64,000 nt of DNA from NCBI RefSeq assembly GCF_026130605.1, contig NZ_JANFAU010000001.1, forward strand, positions 558,001 to 622,000, written 5' to 3'. Under the pieces are notes generated by a model that searched no databases, had not been told where the DNA came from, and saw nothing but the letters and a program-made list of their open reading frames with translations. The DNA comes from Sphingomonas lycopersici (GTDB taxonomy: Bacteria; Pseudomonadota; Alphaproteobacteria; Sphingomonadales; Sphingomonadaceae). This document shows, piece by piece, positions 1 through 8,680 of this stretch. Position numbers and translations under genes: made by a program. Within the stretch, counting starts at the first letter, position 1; every line of letters begins with the position of its first letter.

Positions 1-1
1 G

Positions 2-289
2 ATCGCCGATCCGGCGGCCTTGCCCTATGACCAGGGTCCCGCGCCGCACAGCTTCGCGCGTGCCGATGCGCTGCCGGTCGCGCCGGGCAAGCCGATGACA
101 TTGCGCTTTGCGCTTTTCCCGACCGCCGCGCTCATCCAGCGCGGGCACCGGTTGCGGGTGGCGATAGGGGGCGCCGATGCCGACACCTTCCGGCGCTATT
201 CGGAGGGCAAGACGGACGTCTTCACCGTCGGTCGCGGCGGGCGCGATGCCAGCCGGATCGAGATCACGACGCGACCCTGGCGACGATGA
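2..289 (+). CDS. CocE/NonD family hydrolase, C-terminal fragment (5' end outside window)
   Basis: The reading frame is open from the left edge and stops at TGA 287-289, leaving about 95 residues. The text SFARADALPVAPGKP, then LRFALFPTAALIQRGHRLRVAIGGAD, resembles the jelly-roll C-terminal domain of X-Pro dipeptidyl-peptidase/CocE-NonD hydrolases, where a strand ends in 'G-H-R-L-R-V'. The catalytic domain lies outside the window, so the substrate cannot be inferred. A TTG at 20 is only an internal codon. The gene converges on the acyl-CoA ligase with a gap of 27 bases. A complete relative of this family is present at 35568-37241. The family call rests on the C-terminal domain only. Confidence 0.7.
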   Translation: MADPAALPYDQGPAPHSFARADALPVAPGKPMTLRFALFPTAALIQRGHRLRVAIGGADADTFRRYSEGKTDVFTVGRGGRDASRIEITTRPWRR

Positions 290-316
290 CGGCCGCGCCG
301 GAACAGGGTTTGACGG

Positions 317-1930
317 CTAGCGGTTGTCCGTCTCGCGGGTATCGGCCGCGATCCGTTTGAGCGCGGGTTTGTCGATCTTGCCGATCGGCAGCAGCGGCAA
401 GTCGGCCACGAACACGAAGCGTTTGGGAATCTTGTAATTCGCCAGCCGCCCGCGACACCAGGCCTCGATCGCGGCCGTCGACAATGACGGCCGCGCGACG
501 ATGAACGCCACCCCGATCTCCTGCCAGGTCGGATCCTCGGTCGAGACGATTGCGACCTGCTCGACATCGGGATGCGCCTCGATCGCCGCCTCGACCTCGC
601 GCGGATAGACATTGTAGCCGCCCGACTTGAACATCTCCTTCAGCCGCCCGACGATGCGATAGCGGCCATCGGCGCGGTGTACGGCGAGATCGCCGGTCCT
701 GAACCACCCGTCGGGCGTCAGCGCCGCGGCGGTTTCCGCCGGGCGGTTCCAGTATCGCAGCAGATTGTACGGCGATCGCGCCCAGACCTCGCCGCTCTCT
801 CCTGCCGAAACGTCGTTTCCGCCGGCGTCGACCAGCCGGATCTCGACTCCCGGAAACGCGGTGCCGACCGAATTGGCGAGCACCTCCAGATCGCCGGTCG
901 GCTCGGTCGCGGTGATGCCGCTGGTGGTTTCCGTCATGCCGTAATTGGTCGCCAGCCGTGGGTGAATGGCGTGCAGCCGCCGCAGAAGATCGACCGGCAT
1001 CGCTGCGCCCTCCCACAATATCAGCTGGACCGCCGACAGGTCGAACGTGTCGAAATCGGGCACATCGAGTTGCATCTGAAAGCAGGTCGGCACCGATCCC
1101 CAGAGCGTCGCCCGCTCGGCGGCCATCAATGCCAGTGATGCGGGCGGGTCGAATTGTTCCAGAAACAGGATCGTTCCGCCCGCCAGCAAGGTCGGCAGGC
1201 TGACGTCGACGACGCAACCGACGTGGTTGATCGGGAAATAATTGACCGCGCGCAGCGGCGAGACCGGCCACAGTCGGTTCTGCGCGAGGCTAAACGCGGC
1301 CAGCCCGTGATGATGCAGCACCGCGCCCTTGGGCCGCCCGGTGGAGCCAGAGGTATAGACGATCAGACACGGGTCGAACCCGCCACATCCGGCACGCGCC
1401 GCGCGAAGCTGCGCATCGCCGCACCCTTCGCCCGCGGACATAAACGCCTCCCAGCGCGAGAAACCCGCGACCAGCGGTTCGCCGGCAAAGGCGACGGCCG
1501 TCTCCAGCGCGGGGCTGCATGCGCGCAGCCGGGTCAGCAGGTCGCGATAGTCCCGCCCGCCGATATGCGTCCGCGCCAGCAGCACCTTGGGCGCGGCGTC
1601 CGCGACGACATAGGCCAGTTCCTCGAACTGATAGCGCGGATTGAGCCCGACCCAGATCGCCCCGATCGACGCGCTGGCCAAGAAGCTGACGAGATAATCG
1701 GGGTGCGGCGTCTGCAGCGTCGCCACCCGATCGCCCTTGCCGACGCCCGCGACGATCAACGCGCGCGCCAGCGCGTCGACCGCACGCGCCAACGCGGCAT
1801 AGCTCCACCGCCGGTCGTCCAGCACCATCGCTTCGTCATCGGGACGATGCGCCGCCATCCAGTCGGCATAGTCGCTGATACGCGGCAGCAGCGGCGGGGC
1901 GCCCGTGTGGGCCGAGCCAGGGACGATCAT
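317..1930 (-). CDS. AMP-dependent acyl-CoA synthetase/ligase
   Basis: A cytoplasmic ANL-superfamily enzyme that would activate a carboxylic acid to its CoA thioester through an acyl-adenylate. The 537-residue length fits the family. The ATP/AMP signature YTSGSTGRPKG is at residues 192-202, TGDL at about 412, the hinge region GRLKEMFKSGGYNVYP at about 428-443, and the catalytic lysine in GKIDK near 518. I chose ATG at 1930 because it overlaps the stop of the upstream carrier gene (ATGA); a longer open frame upstream runs through that carrier and is not coding. It is last in a three-gene operon behind a MaoC-like protein and a GPH-type carrier. The context suggests uptake and CoA activation of an organic acid. 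The acyl substrate cannot be read from sequence. Confidence 0.9.
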   Translation of the reverse strand: MIVPGSAHTGAPPLLPRISDYADWMAAHRPDDEAMVLDDRRWSYAALARAVDALARALIVAGVGKGDRVATLQTPHPDYLVSFLASASIGAIWVGLNPRYQFEELAYVVADAAPKVLLARTHIGGRDYRDLLTRLRACSPALETAVAFAGEPLVAGFSRWEAFMSAGEGCGDAQLRAARAGCGGFDPCLIVYTSGSTGRPKGAVLHHHGLAAFSLAQNRLWPVSPLRAVNYFPINHVGCVVDVSLPTLLAGGTILFLEQFDPPASLALMAAERATLWGSVPTCFQMQLDVPDFDTFDLSAVQLILWEGAAMPVDLLRRLHAIHPRLATNYGMTETTSGITATEPTGDLEVLANSVGTAFPGVEIRLVDAGGNDVSAGESGEVWARSPYNLLRYWNRPAETAAALTPDGWFRTGDLAVHRADGRYRIVGRLKEMFKSGGYNVYPREVEAAIEAHPDVEQVAIVSTEDPTWQEIGVAFIVARPSLSTAAIEAWCRGRLANYKIPKRFVFVADLPLLPIGKIDKPALKRIAADTRETDNR

Positions 1931-3252
1931 ATCGCCGGTTCCAGACGGGTGCCGGCGCGATCTCGGATCGACAAAACGCCAATGGACAGCAGGGCAAGCG
2001 CCGGTGGCACCACGGCGACGAAGCCGGCGATCGCTGCGGCGCCCCTGCCCGTCGCCGACAGCACGAGCGCGGCGAAGGCGGGGCCGAGCGCCAGCCCCAG
2101 TTTCTCGATCGAGGTCCAGACACCGGTGAAGGCGCCCTCGACGCCGGCGCTTCCTTCGGCGTGGCGGATTGCGCTTTGCGCATGGGCGGTATGCGCGGCG
2201 ATCGTGAAGGGAAGCACCTGTATCCCCGCGAAGGGGATTCCGGCGACGGCGAAGCAGATCACCGCCGTCGGCCATGAAGAATGGAGCAGCGCCGCCAAGC
2301 CTAGCGCGATCGCCGCCCCCGCATAGCCGACCGCCGCCAACATCAGCATCGCACGATCGCCGCGCCGCCGCCCGAGCCACGACCAGACCGGCGCGCTGAG
2401 GATCGTCGCAACAAGAAGCGCCCCCATCGCCGCCCCGACCTCGCCTTCCGCTCGCCCCCATGTGCCGACGACGAGATAGGGCACGGTCGCCGAAACCGCG
2501 CCGACCGCGGTGAGCTGCAGCAGGAAGGTGATCGCCAGCCACCGAAAGCCGGGATCCGCAAAGGCGAGGCGGAGCTGGTCGATCAGTCGCGGGCGCCGCT
2601 CACCCGCCGCGGACGGTCGCGCAGCCGCATCATGATCGGCGAGCATCGCGATCGGCGGGATCATTGCGACGAAACAGCCGGCTGCGATGCATCCGCCCAT
2701 CGCCGCATAGCCGACGCGACCGCCACCGAAATGCTCCACCAGCACCGGCGCGACCGCCGCGCCGACGAGCACCCCGATCATCGACGCGGTCATCCGCCAC
2801 CCGACCAGCCGCGCGCGCACCTCCGGATTGGCGGAAATCTCCGCCGGCACCGCGCTATAGGGCACCGCAAAGAGCGAATAGAAACCGGCGAGCGCGAAAT
2901 AGCTCACCGCTACCCAGGCGAAGCGCGCCGTCGCGCCGGTCACCGGTGCCCAGAATAGCGCAGCGAACGCGATCGGCACGCCGATCGCCCCGATCATCAT
3001 GAACGGCCGGCGGCGGCCGAAGCGGGAGCGCGTGCGATCGGACCATGTGCCGACGAAGGGATCCCAGACGACCGCCCAGGCCTTGGGGATGAATACGGCC
3101 AGCCCCGCCCAGGCCGCGGGCATGCGCAATATCTCGGTGCAGAAATAGAGCAGCAGGATCGTCGGGACGGTCGAGAAAACGCCGTTCGCGAGCGAGCCCA
3201 TCGCATAGGCACCCACGCCTGCGGGCGCGATCGCGCGGTGTTTCGGGGTCAT
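1927..3252 (-). CDS. MFS transporter, GPH (glycoside-pentoside-hexuronide) type
   Basis: An inner-membrane secondary carrier of 441 residues with about 12 hydrophobic segments. The N-terminal half carries the MelB-like pattern AYAMGSLANG, then WDPFVGTWSDRTRSRFGRRRPF, which is the GPH-family loop 2-3 signature (D-P-x-x-G-x-x-S-D-R-T-R-S-R-x-G-R-R-R-P). Translation from ATG 3252 overlaps the stop of the MaoC-like gene by four bases, and its own stop overlaps the ligase start. This indicates one translationally coupled operon. Family members usually move sugars or glycosides with a cation. Association with an acyl-CoA ligase suggests this one imports an organic acid or conjugate; that is inference. 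Confidence 0.85.
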   Translation of the reverse strand: MTPKHRAIAPAGVGAYAMGSLANGVFSTVPTILLLYFCTEILRMPAAWAGLAVFIPKAWAVVWDPFVGTWSDRTRSRFGRRRPFMMIGAIGVPIAFAALFWAPVTGATARFAWVAVSYFALAGFYSLFAVPYSAVPAEISANPEVRARLVGWRMTASMIGVLVGAAVAPVLVEHFGGGRVGYAAMGGCIAAGCFVAMIPPIAMLADHDAAARPSAAGERRPRLIDQLRLAFADPGFRWLAITFLLQLTAVGAVSATVPYLVVGTWGRAEGEVGAAMGALLVATILSAPVWSWLGRRRGDRAMLMLAAVGYAGAAIALGLAALLHSSWPTAVICFAVAGIPFAGIQVLPFTIAAHTAHAQSAIRHAEGSAGVEGAFTGVWTSIEKLGLALGPAFAALVLSATGRGAAAIAGFVAVVPPALALLSIGVLSIRDRAGTRLEPAI

Positions 3253-3749
3253 TGCGCGGGCGGGACCCAGACGGTGAGCCACCGCGCGACAAGCGCCGGG
3301 CGCGGGGCATTCTCGATCTCCACCTCGCAATCGACCGACAGGATGCGCCGGCCCTTCTTGTCCCAGCGCTCGCCGGCGGCGGCGAAGCGGCCGCGCACCC
3401 GGCACCCGACGGGAACCGGTGCGACCAGCCGCACCCGATCGAACCCGTAATTGAGATTATAGCCCACCTTGGCCGGATCGGCGCCCCAGCCCTCGCCGAT
3501 CGCGGCGTGGAACATGCGCGTCAGCAGCCCGATGGTCAGGAAACCGAAGGCGATCGTTCCGTCGAACGGGCCGTGATCGACCGCCCATCGCGGGTCGACG
3601 TGCATCGGATCGGGGTCCAGCGTCGCCGCGCTGAACTGGTCGATCATTTCCTGGGTGACGCATATCCAGTCCGACACGCCGATCTCGCTTCCAGGCGCGA
3701 AATCTGACAGCATTCGAACGGCATTGGGAATGGGGTAGGGGTTGGACAC
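3249..3749 (-). CDS. MaoC-like hot-dog fold protein
   Basis: A 166-residue single hot-dog domain resembling (R)-specific enoyl-CoA hydratases. The FSAATLDPDPMHVDPRWA stretch at residues 39-56 keeps the Asp-x-x-x-His spacing of the hydratase motif (D45/D47, H50). The later 'A-H-G-F' of canonical MaoC proteins reads I-A-F-G-F here, so that histidine is replaced. The start is GTG at 3749; translation begins MSNPYPIPNAV, and this is the first gene of the operon facing the TetR regulator. It probably hydrates an enoyl-CoA made downstream of the ligase, but altered motif residues leave room for a non-hydratase thioester role. Confidence 0.75.
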   Translation of the reverse strand: MSNPYPIPNAVRMLSDFAPGSEIGVSDWICVTQEMIDQFSAATLDPDPMHVDPRWAVDHGPFDGTIAFGFLTIGLLTRMFHAAIGEGWGADPAKVGYNLNYGFDRVRLVAPVPVGCRVRGRFAAAGERWDKKGRRILSVDCEVEIENAPRPALVARWLTVWVPPAQ

Positions 3750-3760
3750 GGCCTCTCCGA

Positions 3761-3787
3761 ATATTTACTAGTGAAGCGAATAAATAT
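3761..3787. promoter_or_regulatory. Candidate TetR operator (inverted repeat)
   Basis: Perfect 7-base arms ATATTTA (3761-3767) and TAAATAT (3781-3787) flank a 13-base centre in the 56-base gap between the divergent MaoC-like gene and the TetR gene. An A+T-rich dyad between a TetR gene and its divergent neighbour is the usual place for autoregulation and control of the adjacent operon. No binding data; assigned from position and symmetry only. Confidence 0.5.
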
Positions 3788-3805
3788 GAGGTTGAGCTCA
3801 ATTTT

Positions 3806-4594
3806 ATGAATGCGTCAATAGCTTCCGCATCGGTCGGCACCACCCCCGCTACCGGTTCGGCTGATACCGGATTGTCGTTCATCGAATTTCTCGAGACGCG
3901 GCTCGTCGCCTCGCCGCCGCCCACCAAGGGGCAGCGGACGCGTGAACGATTGAAGATCGCTGCGGCTAAGGTGCTGGAACAGAAAGGATATCACGGCCTC
4001 CGCATCGTCGACGTCACCGAGGCGGCGGGGGTCGCGGAAGGATCCTTTTACGTCTATTTCCGCGACAAGACCGATGTGACGCTGGCGGTGCTCACGACGC
4101 TTCTCGAAGATTTCTTCAGCGTCAATCTGAGCAGCGAAGGCAGTGACGGCCCCTTCGACACGATTCGTCGCGCCAATCGCCGCTGGCTGGCGATCTGCCG
4201 CAGCAACTCGGGCCTGATGCGCTGTATGCTGCAAGTCGGCGATGAGGATGCAACATTCGCGCAGCTGACGCGCAGCATCAACCAGCGCTGGTATCAGCGG
4301 ATCGCCGCCAGCGTACTGCGCCGCTTTCCCAAGGGCGCGGTCGACGAAAAGTCGGTGCTTCTCGTCGCTTATATGCTCGGTGCGATGATGGACGATATCG
4401 CGCGCAAGCTGTTCATCTATCCCGACGAGGGACTGCTCGATCTGCTGAAATCGGCCGGGGCCGACGATGTCGCGGTCGCGGATGTCGCAAGCGTCTTGTG
4501 GATGCGGCAGCTTTACCCGGGCCTGCCGATCGATCGGGACTTGCCTGAAATCGCCAACGCGATCGTGAACTGGCCGAGGAACGCCGCCGCTTGA
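3806..4594 (+). CDS. TetR/AcrR family transcriptional regulator
   Basis: A 262-residue DNA-binding repressor type. After an unusually long 40-residue N-terminal extension, the TetR_N domain begins KGQRTRERLKIAAAKVLEQKGYHG. The helix-turn-helix lies at about residues 66-87 (VTEAAGVAEGSFYVYFRDK, with the family F-Y-x-Y-F turn). The C-terminal ligand-binding half is not family-assignable by eye. It is divergent from the MaoC/GPH/acyl-CoA-ligase operon with a dyad between them, so it probably senses the acid or its CoA ester and controls that operon. An internal start would remove part of the extension; ATG 3806 is kept as the first in frame. Confidence 0.9.
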   Translation: MNASIASASVGTTPATGSADTGLSFIEFLETRLVASPPPTKGQRTRERLKIAAAKVLEQKGYHGLRIVDVTEAAGVAEGSFYVYFRDKTDVTLAVLTTLLEDFFSVNLSSEGSDGPFDTIRRANRRWLAICRSNSGLMRCMLQVGDEDATFAQLTRSINQRWYQRIAASVLRRFPKGAVDEKSVLLVAYMLGAMMDDIARKLFIYPDEGLLDLLKSAGADDVAVADVASVLWMRQLYPGLPIDRDLPEIANAIVNWPRNAAA

Positions 4595-4608
4595 GCGCCC
4601 GCTGCCGA

Positions 4609-5049
4609 TCAACCGATGCCCTGGTGACCGAGGTGGAAAAGACTGAGCGCGAATAGCAGCCACATCGCGATCAGCACGAAGTTGCTGGCGGCGAACGGCA
4701 CCACGCGGTGCGTCACCCTGTTGTAGGTCAGATGGATAAAGCTGTGGAGGCTCCGCAATAAGACATAAGCCCAGGCCAGCGACACGAAGACGATATCGAC
4801 CCTGTGGGCCGCGTAGAGAGCGACCAGCAGGACGTGAAACAACAGCGGCACTTCGAGCGTGTTCATATTATTGCGATTGGGAAGCGCGACGTCGGTCGGG
4901 ACCCGTGCGGATTCGCCGAACCTATAATCGTCGGGCGTGGTGTCGCCGCGAACCGCGGACCGGATGCGCTTGATCGGCATCATCGCCAGCGGGACGAAGG
5001 TGAGCAGCGCCATCACGATCATCGGCCAGAAGATAAGTTCCTGCGCCAT
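4609..5049 (-). CDS. MAPEG family membrane protein
   Basis: A 146-residue protein with about four hydrophobic helices: an N-terminal helix (FWPMIVMALLTFVPLAMM), then after a polar loop containing RNNMNTLEVPLLFHVLLVAL, a segment LAWAYVLLRSLHSFIHLTYN and a last helix ending LLFALSLFHLG. The N-x-x-E-x-P-x-x-F and R-x-x-H-x-x-x-H-L-x-x-N patterns are MAPEG-superfamily features (membrane-associated eicosanoid/glutathione metabolism). Bacterial members are small integral membrane proteins of mostly unknown substrate; some have glutathione transferase activity. It converges on the TetR gene with a 14-base gap and has no operon partner. Confidence 0.85.
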   Translation of the reverse strand: MAQELIFWPMIVMALLTFVPLAMMPIKRIRSAVRGDTTPDDYRFGESARVPTDVALPNRNNMNTLEVPLLFHVLLVALYAAHRVDIVFVSLAWAYVLLRSLHSFIHLTYNRVTHRVVPFAASNFVLIAMWLLFALSLFHLGHQGIG

Positions 5050-5453
5050 GCCCCCTCCGCCGGTGTAATGCCCGGAGCCTATTGTGCTTTCTCGCAGGTG
5101 TCATCCGCGGGCTTATGCAGGAGGCGCGTCGCAATTCGCCCCTGCGTCACCCGCCTTGTGCCGGGGTCCACCGGGAGGCAAAGGCTGGACAAAAGGCTCT
5201 TGCGATAAAGCTCGCGGCACAGTGGACCCCGGCACAAGGCCGGGGTGACGCAAGAAGATGCCAATGCGGTTGCCGGGGAGCGACCGGCGCCCCTTCCGGA
5301 GTAGGCAAAAGGCGCGCGATCCCGCGCCGGTCCGCCGCGCCGCGTGTAAATTCTCTTCTCGCCGTTCCGGCTCTACCGCATAATATTCTTGCGAGTGCGT
5401 TGCATTAGCCGGAAATGATTTCTAGGAACCCCCTCGCAACCCGGGGGGAATCT
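5050..5453. other. Intergenic region (404 bases) with palindromic repeat
   Basis: No credible gene lies between the MAPEG start and the TonB-receptor start. Bases 5144-5251 hold a long inverted repeat described separately. The rest (5252-5453) should contain the promoter of the downstream receptor. A GGGGGGA ribosome-binding stretch is at 5443-5449. I looked for a Fur box or cobalamin riboswitch here and saw no convincing one. Confidence 0.6.
5144..5251. repeat. Long imperfect inverted repeat of GGACCCCGGC type
   Basis: The left arm 5144-5171 and right arm 5222-5251 are reverse complements except for two bases missing from the left arm, with a 50-base spacer. The right arm also folds on itself (CCCCGGC, five bases, GCCGGGG). 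The same core reappears at 38406-38458. Such GGACCCCGGC/GCCGGGGT hairpins are common intergenic repeats in sphingomonad genomes. It could also act as a transcription barrier upstream of the receptor gene. Confidence 0.75.
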
Positions 5454-7616
5454 ATGCACGCGAATTACCTGCTGCGTCTCGCGATCGGCGCGACCGCTCT
5501 TGCGGCGCCGGCCGTCCCGGCGTTCGCGGCGGATGACGACGCCGCAGGAAGCCAGCGCGCGTCCGGCAGCGATATCGTGGTCACCGCGGCGCGCAGCGCG
5601 CTCCCGCCCAGCGCCCTGCCCCTGACGATCGATCTCATCGACAAGAAGTCGCTCGACCAGCAGATCGCCATCTCGGGCTCGGTCACCGATGCGGTGGCGA
5701 CGCTCACCCCCTCCTTCTCGCCGACCCGGCAGAAACTTTCGGGCGCGGGCGAAACCCTGCGCGGCCGCTCGCCCTTGTTCGCGATCAACGGCATCCCGCA
5801 ATCCACCCCGCTGCGCGACGGGAGCCGCGACGGCTTCACCATCGACGGCTTCTTCGTCGATCGCGTCGAGCTCATCTATGGTTCGAACGCGCTCCAGGGA
5901 ATCGGCGGCACCGGGGGCATCGTCAATCAGGTCACCGTCGGCGCGCCGACGACGGAAGGGATCGGCGGCCGGATGCTGCTGCAGGGATCGGCCGACAATG
6001 ATTTCAGCGGCGACGGTCTCGGCGGCAAGGCCGCCGGGCTGATCCAGTACAAGACGGGCCGGTTCGACGCCACGCTGGGGGCGGCCTATGAGAAGCGCGG
6101 CACATTCTACGACGGCGCCGGCCGGCGGGTCGGCCTCAATCTGACACAGGGCGAAACGCAGGATTCGCGCACGCTCTCGTTGTTCGGCCGCTTCGGCTAT
6201 GCGCTGGGCGATACCGCGCGGCTCGACCTGATCGTGAGCCACTTCCGCCTGCGCGGCGCGGGCCGATATGTCGCCGTCGCGGGCGATCGCCTCACCGGCG
6301 TGCCGACCAGCGCGGTGCGCGGCACCCCGCCGGGAGAGGCCGCGACCAGCCAGACCGACAGCGTCGCGCTCTCGCTGACCGATCCCCATCTGTGGGGCGG
6401 CAATTTCGTCAGCCAGATCTTCTGGAACCGGACCCGCGACACCTTCGGCGCCGAGATCAACCCGATCGCGACGTTTCAGGACGCGCAGCTCGCGCCGATC
6501 GGCACGTTGCTTGATCAATCGCAGAACCGTTCGCGCAAGATCGGCGCGAAGATCAGCTACGAACGCGCGATTCCCGGCTTCGAGGCGCTCACCGCGACGC
6601 TCGGCTTCGACGCGCTGTGGGACAAGACCGAACAGCGGCTCATCATGACCAACCGCGTCTGGGTGCCGCCGACCGACTTTCGCAGCTTCGCGCCGTTCGG
6701 CCAGCTCAATCTCGCCCTGTTCGACCGAAAACTCCGCCTCGCCGGCGGGGTGCGCTGGGAAAACGATCAGATCCGCATCGACGATTATACCACGCTCGCC
6801 AGCGCCGGCCGGACCTTCGTGTCGGGGGGCAAGCCGTCGTTTCAGGATGCGTTGTTCAACGGCGGGGTGATCGTCGAACCGATGACCGGATTCCGGCTCT
6901 ATGCGAGCTATGCCGAGGGCTTCACCGTCCCCGATGTCGGCCGCATCACCCGCGCGATCAATCGTCCGGGCGTCGATCTCGACAATTATCTCGATATCAG
7001 CCCGATCGTTTCGAACAACCGCGAAATCGGCGTCGAGCTGAAGCGCGGGCCGCTCGACGCCAGCATCGCCTATTTCTGGTCGTCGAGCGACAAGGGGCAA
7101 TTGCTGATCGCCAATCCCGGCGGAATCTTCGACGTCCAGCGGCTGCGCACCGAGATCCAGGGGCTGGAGATCAATCTCGGGGTGGCGCTGCCGATCGAGG
7201 GCGCGCGGGTCCAGGTCGGCTATGCGCATCTCAAGGGGCGCTACGATAGCGACAAGGTGCCCGACGGGAAGGTCGATACCGACCTCGACGGCACCAACAT
7301 CTCGCCCGATCGCCTCAATCTCGCCGCGAGCTATGACCGCGGACGTGTTTCGGCGCGGGTGCAATCGCAATTCTATCTGTCGCGCACCTTCAAGGGCCCC
7401 AACCGCGATCCGCGCAACGACTTCGGCGGGTATAATGTCACCGACGCCTCGATCCGATATGACACCGGCTATGGCGGGTTGAGCCTCAGCGTGCAGAATC
7501 TGTTCGACACTTTCTACATCGATTATTCGAGCGACACGCGATTGCCGACCGACAATTTGAGCTTCTTCGCCGGGCGCGGGCGCACCTTCACGCTCGGCTG
7601 GGATTATCGGTTCTGA
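5454..7616 (+). CDS. TonB-dependent outer-membrane receptor, probably ferric siderophore
   Basis: A 720-residue outer-membrane gated channel. I chose ATG 5454 because it gives a clean signal peptide (MHANYLLRLAIG, cleavage after AVPAFA) and sits behind a GGGGGGA ribosome site; ATG 5415 would add 13 non-signal residues. After the signal comes a TonB-box-like DIVVTAAR, a plug domain, and a 22-strand-type barrel ending in the aromatic residues WDYRF. Its stop overlaps the start of a PepSY membrane protein by one base. TonB receptor plus PepSY protein is the arrangement seen for iron-siderophore uptake and reduction. The exact ligand is unknown. Confidence 0.9.
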   Translation: MHANYLLRLAIGATALAAPAVPAFAADDDAAGSQRASGSDIVVTAARSALPPSALPLTIDLIDKKSLDQQIAISGSVTDAVATLTPSFSPTRQKLSGAGETLRGRSPLFAINGIPQSTPLRDGSRDGFTIDGFFVDRVELIYGSNALQGIGGTGGIVNQVTVGAPTTEGIGGRMLLQGSADNDFSGDGLGGKAAGLIQYKTGRFDATLGAAYEKRGTFYDGAGRRVGLNLTQGETQDSRTLSLFGRFGYALGDTARLDLIVSHFRLRGAGRYVAVAGDRLTGVPTSAVRGTPPGEAATSQTDSVALSLTDPHLWGGNFVSQIFWNRTRDTFGAEINPIATFQDAQLAPIGTLLDQSQNRSRKIGAKISYERAIPGFEALTATLGFDALWDKTEQRLIMTNRVWVPPTDFRSFAPFGQLNLALFDRKLRLAGGVRWENDQIRIDDYTTLASAGRTFVSGGKPSFQDALFNGGVIVEPMTGFRLYASYAEGFTVPDVGRITRAINRPGVDLDNYLDISPIVSNNREIGVELKRGPLDASIAYFWSSSDKGQLLIANPGGIFDVQRLRTEIQGLEINLGVALPIEGARVQVGYAHLKGRYDSDKVPDGKVDTDLDGTNISPDRLNLAASYDRGRVSARVQSQFYLSRTFKGPNRDPRNDFGGYNVTDASIRYDTGYGGLSLSVQNLFDTFYIDYSSDTRLPTDNLSFFAGRGRTFTLGWDYRF

Positions 7617-8680
7617 TGCCGATGCGCGCGATCGACCTCTTGCATCGCTGGACCGGCGGCATCATCGGGGTGGTGCTGGCGATCCTCGGGCTGACCGGCG
7701 CGATCCTGGTCCACAAAGACACGTGGGTGATGCTGCCGCACGCCGGCGACGCGCTGGTCCGCGATCCCGGCGCGGTGACACGCGCGACCGAGCGGATGGT
7801 CGCCGCGAGCGGCGACATCGACAGCATCATCTATGCGAGCGACTCCTTCGGGTTGAACCAGCTCCGCCTGCGCGACGGCGCCGGTGCTTATGCCGATCAG
7901 GCGGGGGCGATCGTCACCCGTTGGGACAGCCAATGGGCGCGGCCCGAATTGTGGTTGTTCGACCTCCATCATCATCTCTTCGCGGGCGACGTCGGCGAGA
8001 CGGTGATCGGCGTTGCGGGGCTGGCGGCCCTGGGGTTCGTCGTCACCGGGCTGATCCTGTGGTGGCGGACGCGGCGGACCTTCCGGCCGCGGCTGCTGCC
8101 GAAACGGCTGAGCCGCCCGGCGATCGTGATGCATCACCGCGATCTCGGGGTGATCGTCGCCCCGCTGCTCATCCTCTCGGCGTTGACCGGGGCGATGATG
8201 GTCTTCCGGCCGCTCGCGGGGGTCGTCCTCGCGCCGTTCGGCCCCCCCGCGCAATTGAGCAAGGCGCTTGCCGGGCCGAAGCTCGAGAGCGGCCCACTGA
8301 ATCCGCGGCTCGATTGGGGCACAGTCATCGGCGCCGCGCATCGCCGGTTCCCGGATGCGACGATCCGCATCCTCACGCTGCCGAAAAAACCCGGCGCGCC
8401 GATCGCGATCCGCATGAAGCGCGCCGACGAATGGCTTCCCAACGGTCGCACGACGCTGTGGTTCGACGCCGCCGACGGGCATTTGCTTGCCGCGCGCGAC
8501 GCGCTGGCGATGCCGGCTAACGTGCGGCTGTTCAACGCGGCTTATCCGCTACATGCCGCCAAGGTGGGCGGGCTGATGTGGCGTCTGGTGACGACCGCCG
8601 GCGGCCTCGCGCTGTTCCTCCTCGGCAGCCTCGCGGTGTGGAGTTTCTGGTTCAAGCGACCGCGGGCTAGACCGGTGTGA
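7616..8680 (+). CDS. PepSY-associated TM-helix membrane protein (putative ferric reductase)
   Basis: A 354-residue inner-membrane protein. The N-terminal helix carries [23 protein letters not shown], followed by a periplasmic PepSY-like segment, then DLHHHLFAG and a second helix pair (residues about 125-150 and 175-200), another periplasmic segment, and a C-terminal helix. Conserved helix histidines (H10, the HHH motif) are those used by PepSY_TM iron-uptake proteins to hold haem or move electrons. The start overlaps the receptor stop (TGATG), so the two proteins are coupled. The likely role is reduction or release of iron after receptor import. It overlaps the convergent cobQ end by 14 bases. 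Confidence 0.85.
   Translation: MPMRAIDLLHRWTGGIIGVVLAILGLTGAILVHKDTWVMLPHAGDALVRDPGAVTRATERMVAASGDIDSIIYASDSFGLNQLRLRDGAGAYADQAGAIVTRWDSQWARPELWLFDLHHHLFAGDVGETVIGVAGLAALGFVVTGLILWWRTRRTFRPRLLPKRLSRPAIVMHHRDLGVIVAPLLILSALTGAMMVFRPLAGVVLAPFGPPAQLSKALAGPKLESGPLNPRLDWGTVIGAAHRRFPDATIRILTLPKKPGAPIAIRMKRADEWLPNGRTTLWFDAADGHLLAARDALAMPANVRLFNAAYPLHAAKVGGLMWRLVTTAGGLALFLLGSLAVWSFWFKRPRARPV

Noticed and set aside
1931..2542. N-terminal extension of the acyl-CoA ligase up to 2542
   Set aside because: The added residues lie in another frame of the GPH carrier gene. ATG 1930 gives the right length and an ATGA overlap.
5380..5410. Fur box before the siderophore-type receptor
   Set aside because: The A+T-rich stretch has only short, broken symmetry. 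Iron control is plausible but no site can be defended by eye.
5373..7370. A minus-strand open frame of about 665 codons opposite the first TonB receptor
   Set aside because: The plus-strand receptor has a signal peptide, TonB box, plug and aromatic C-terminus; the opposite frame has none.
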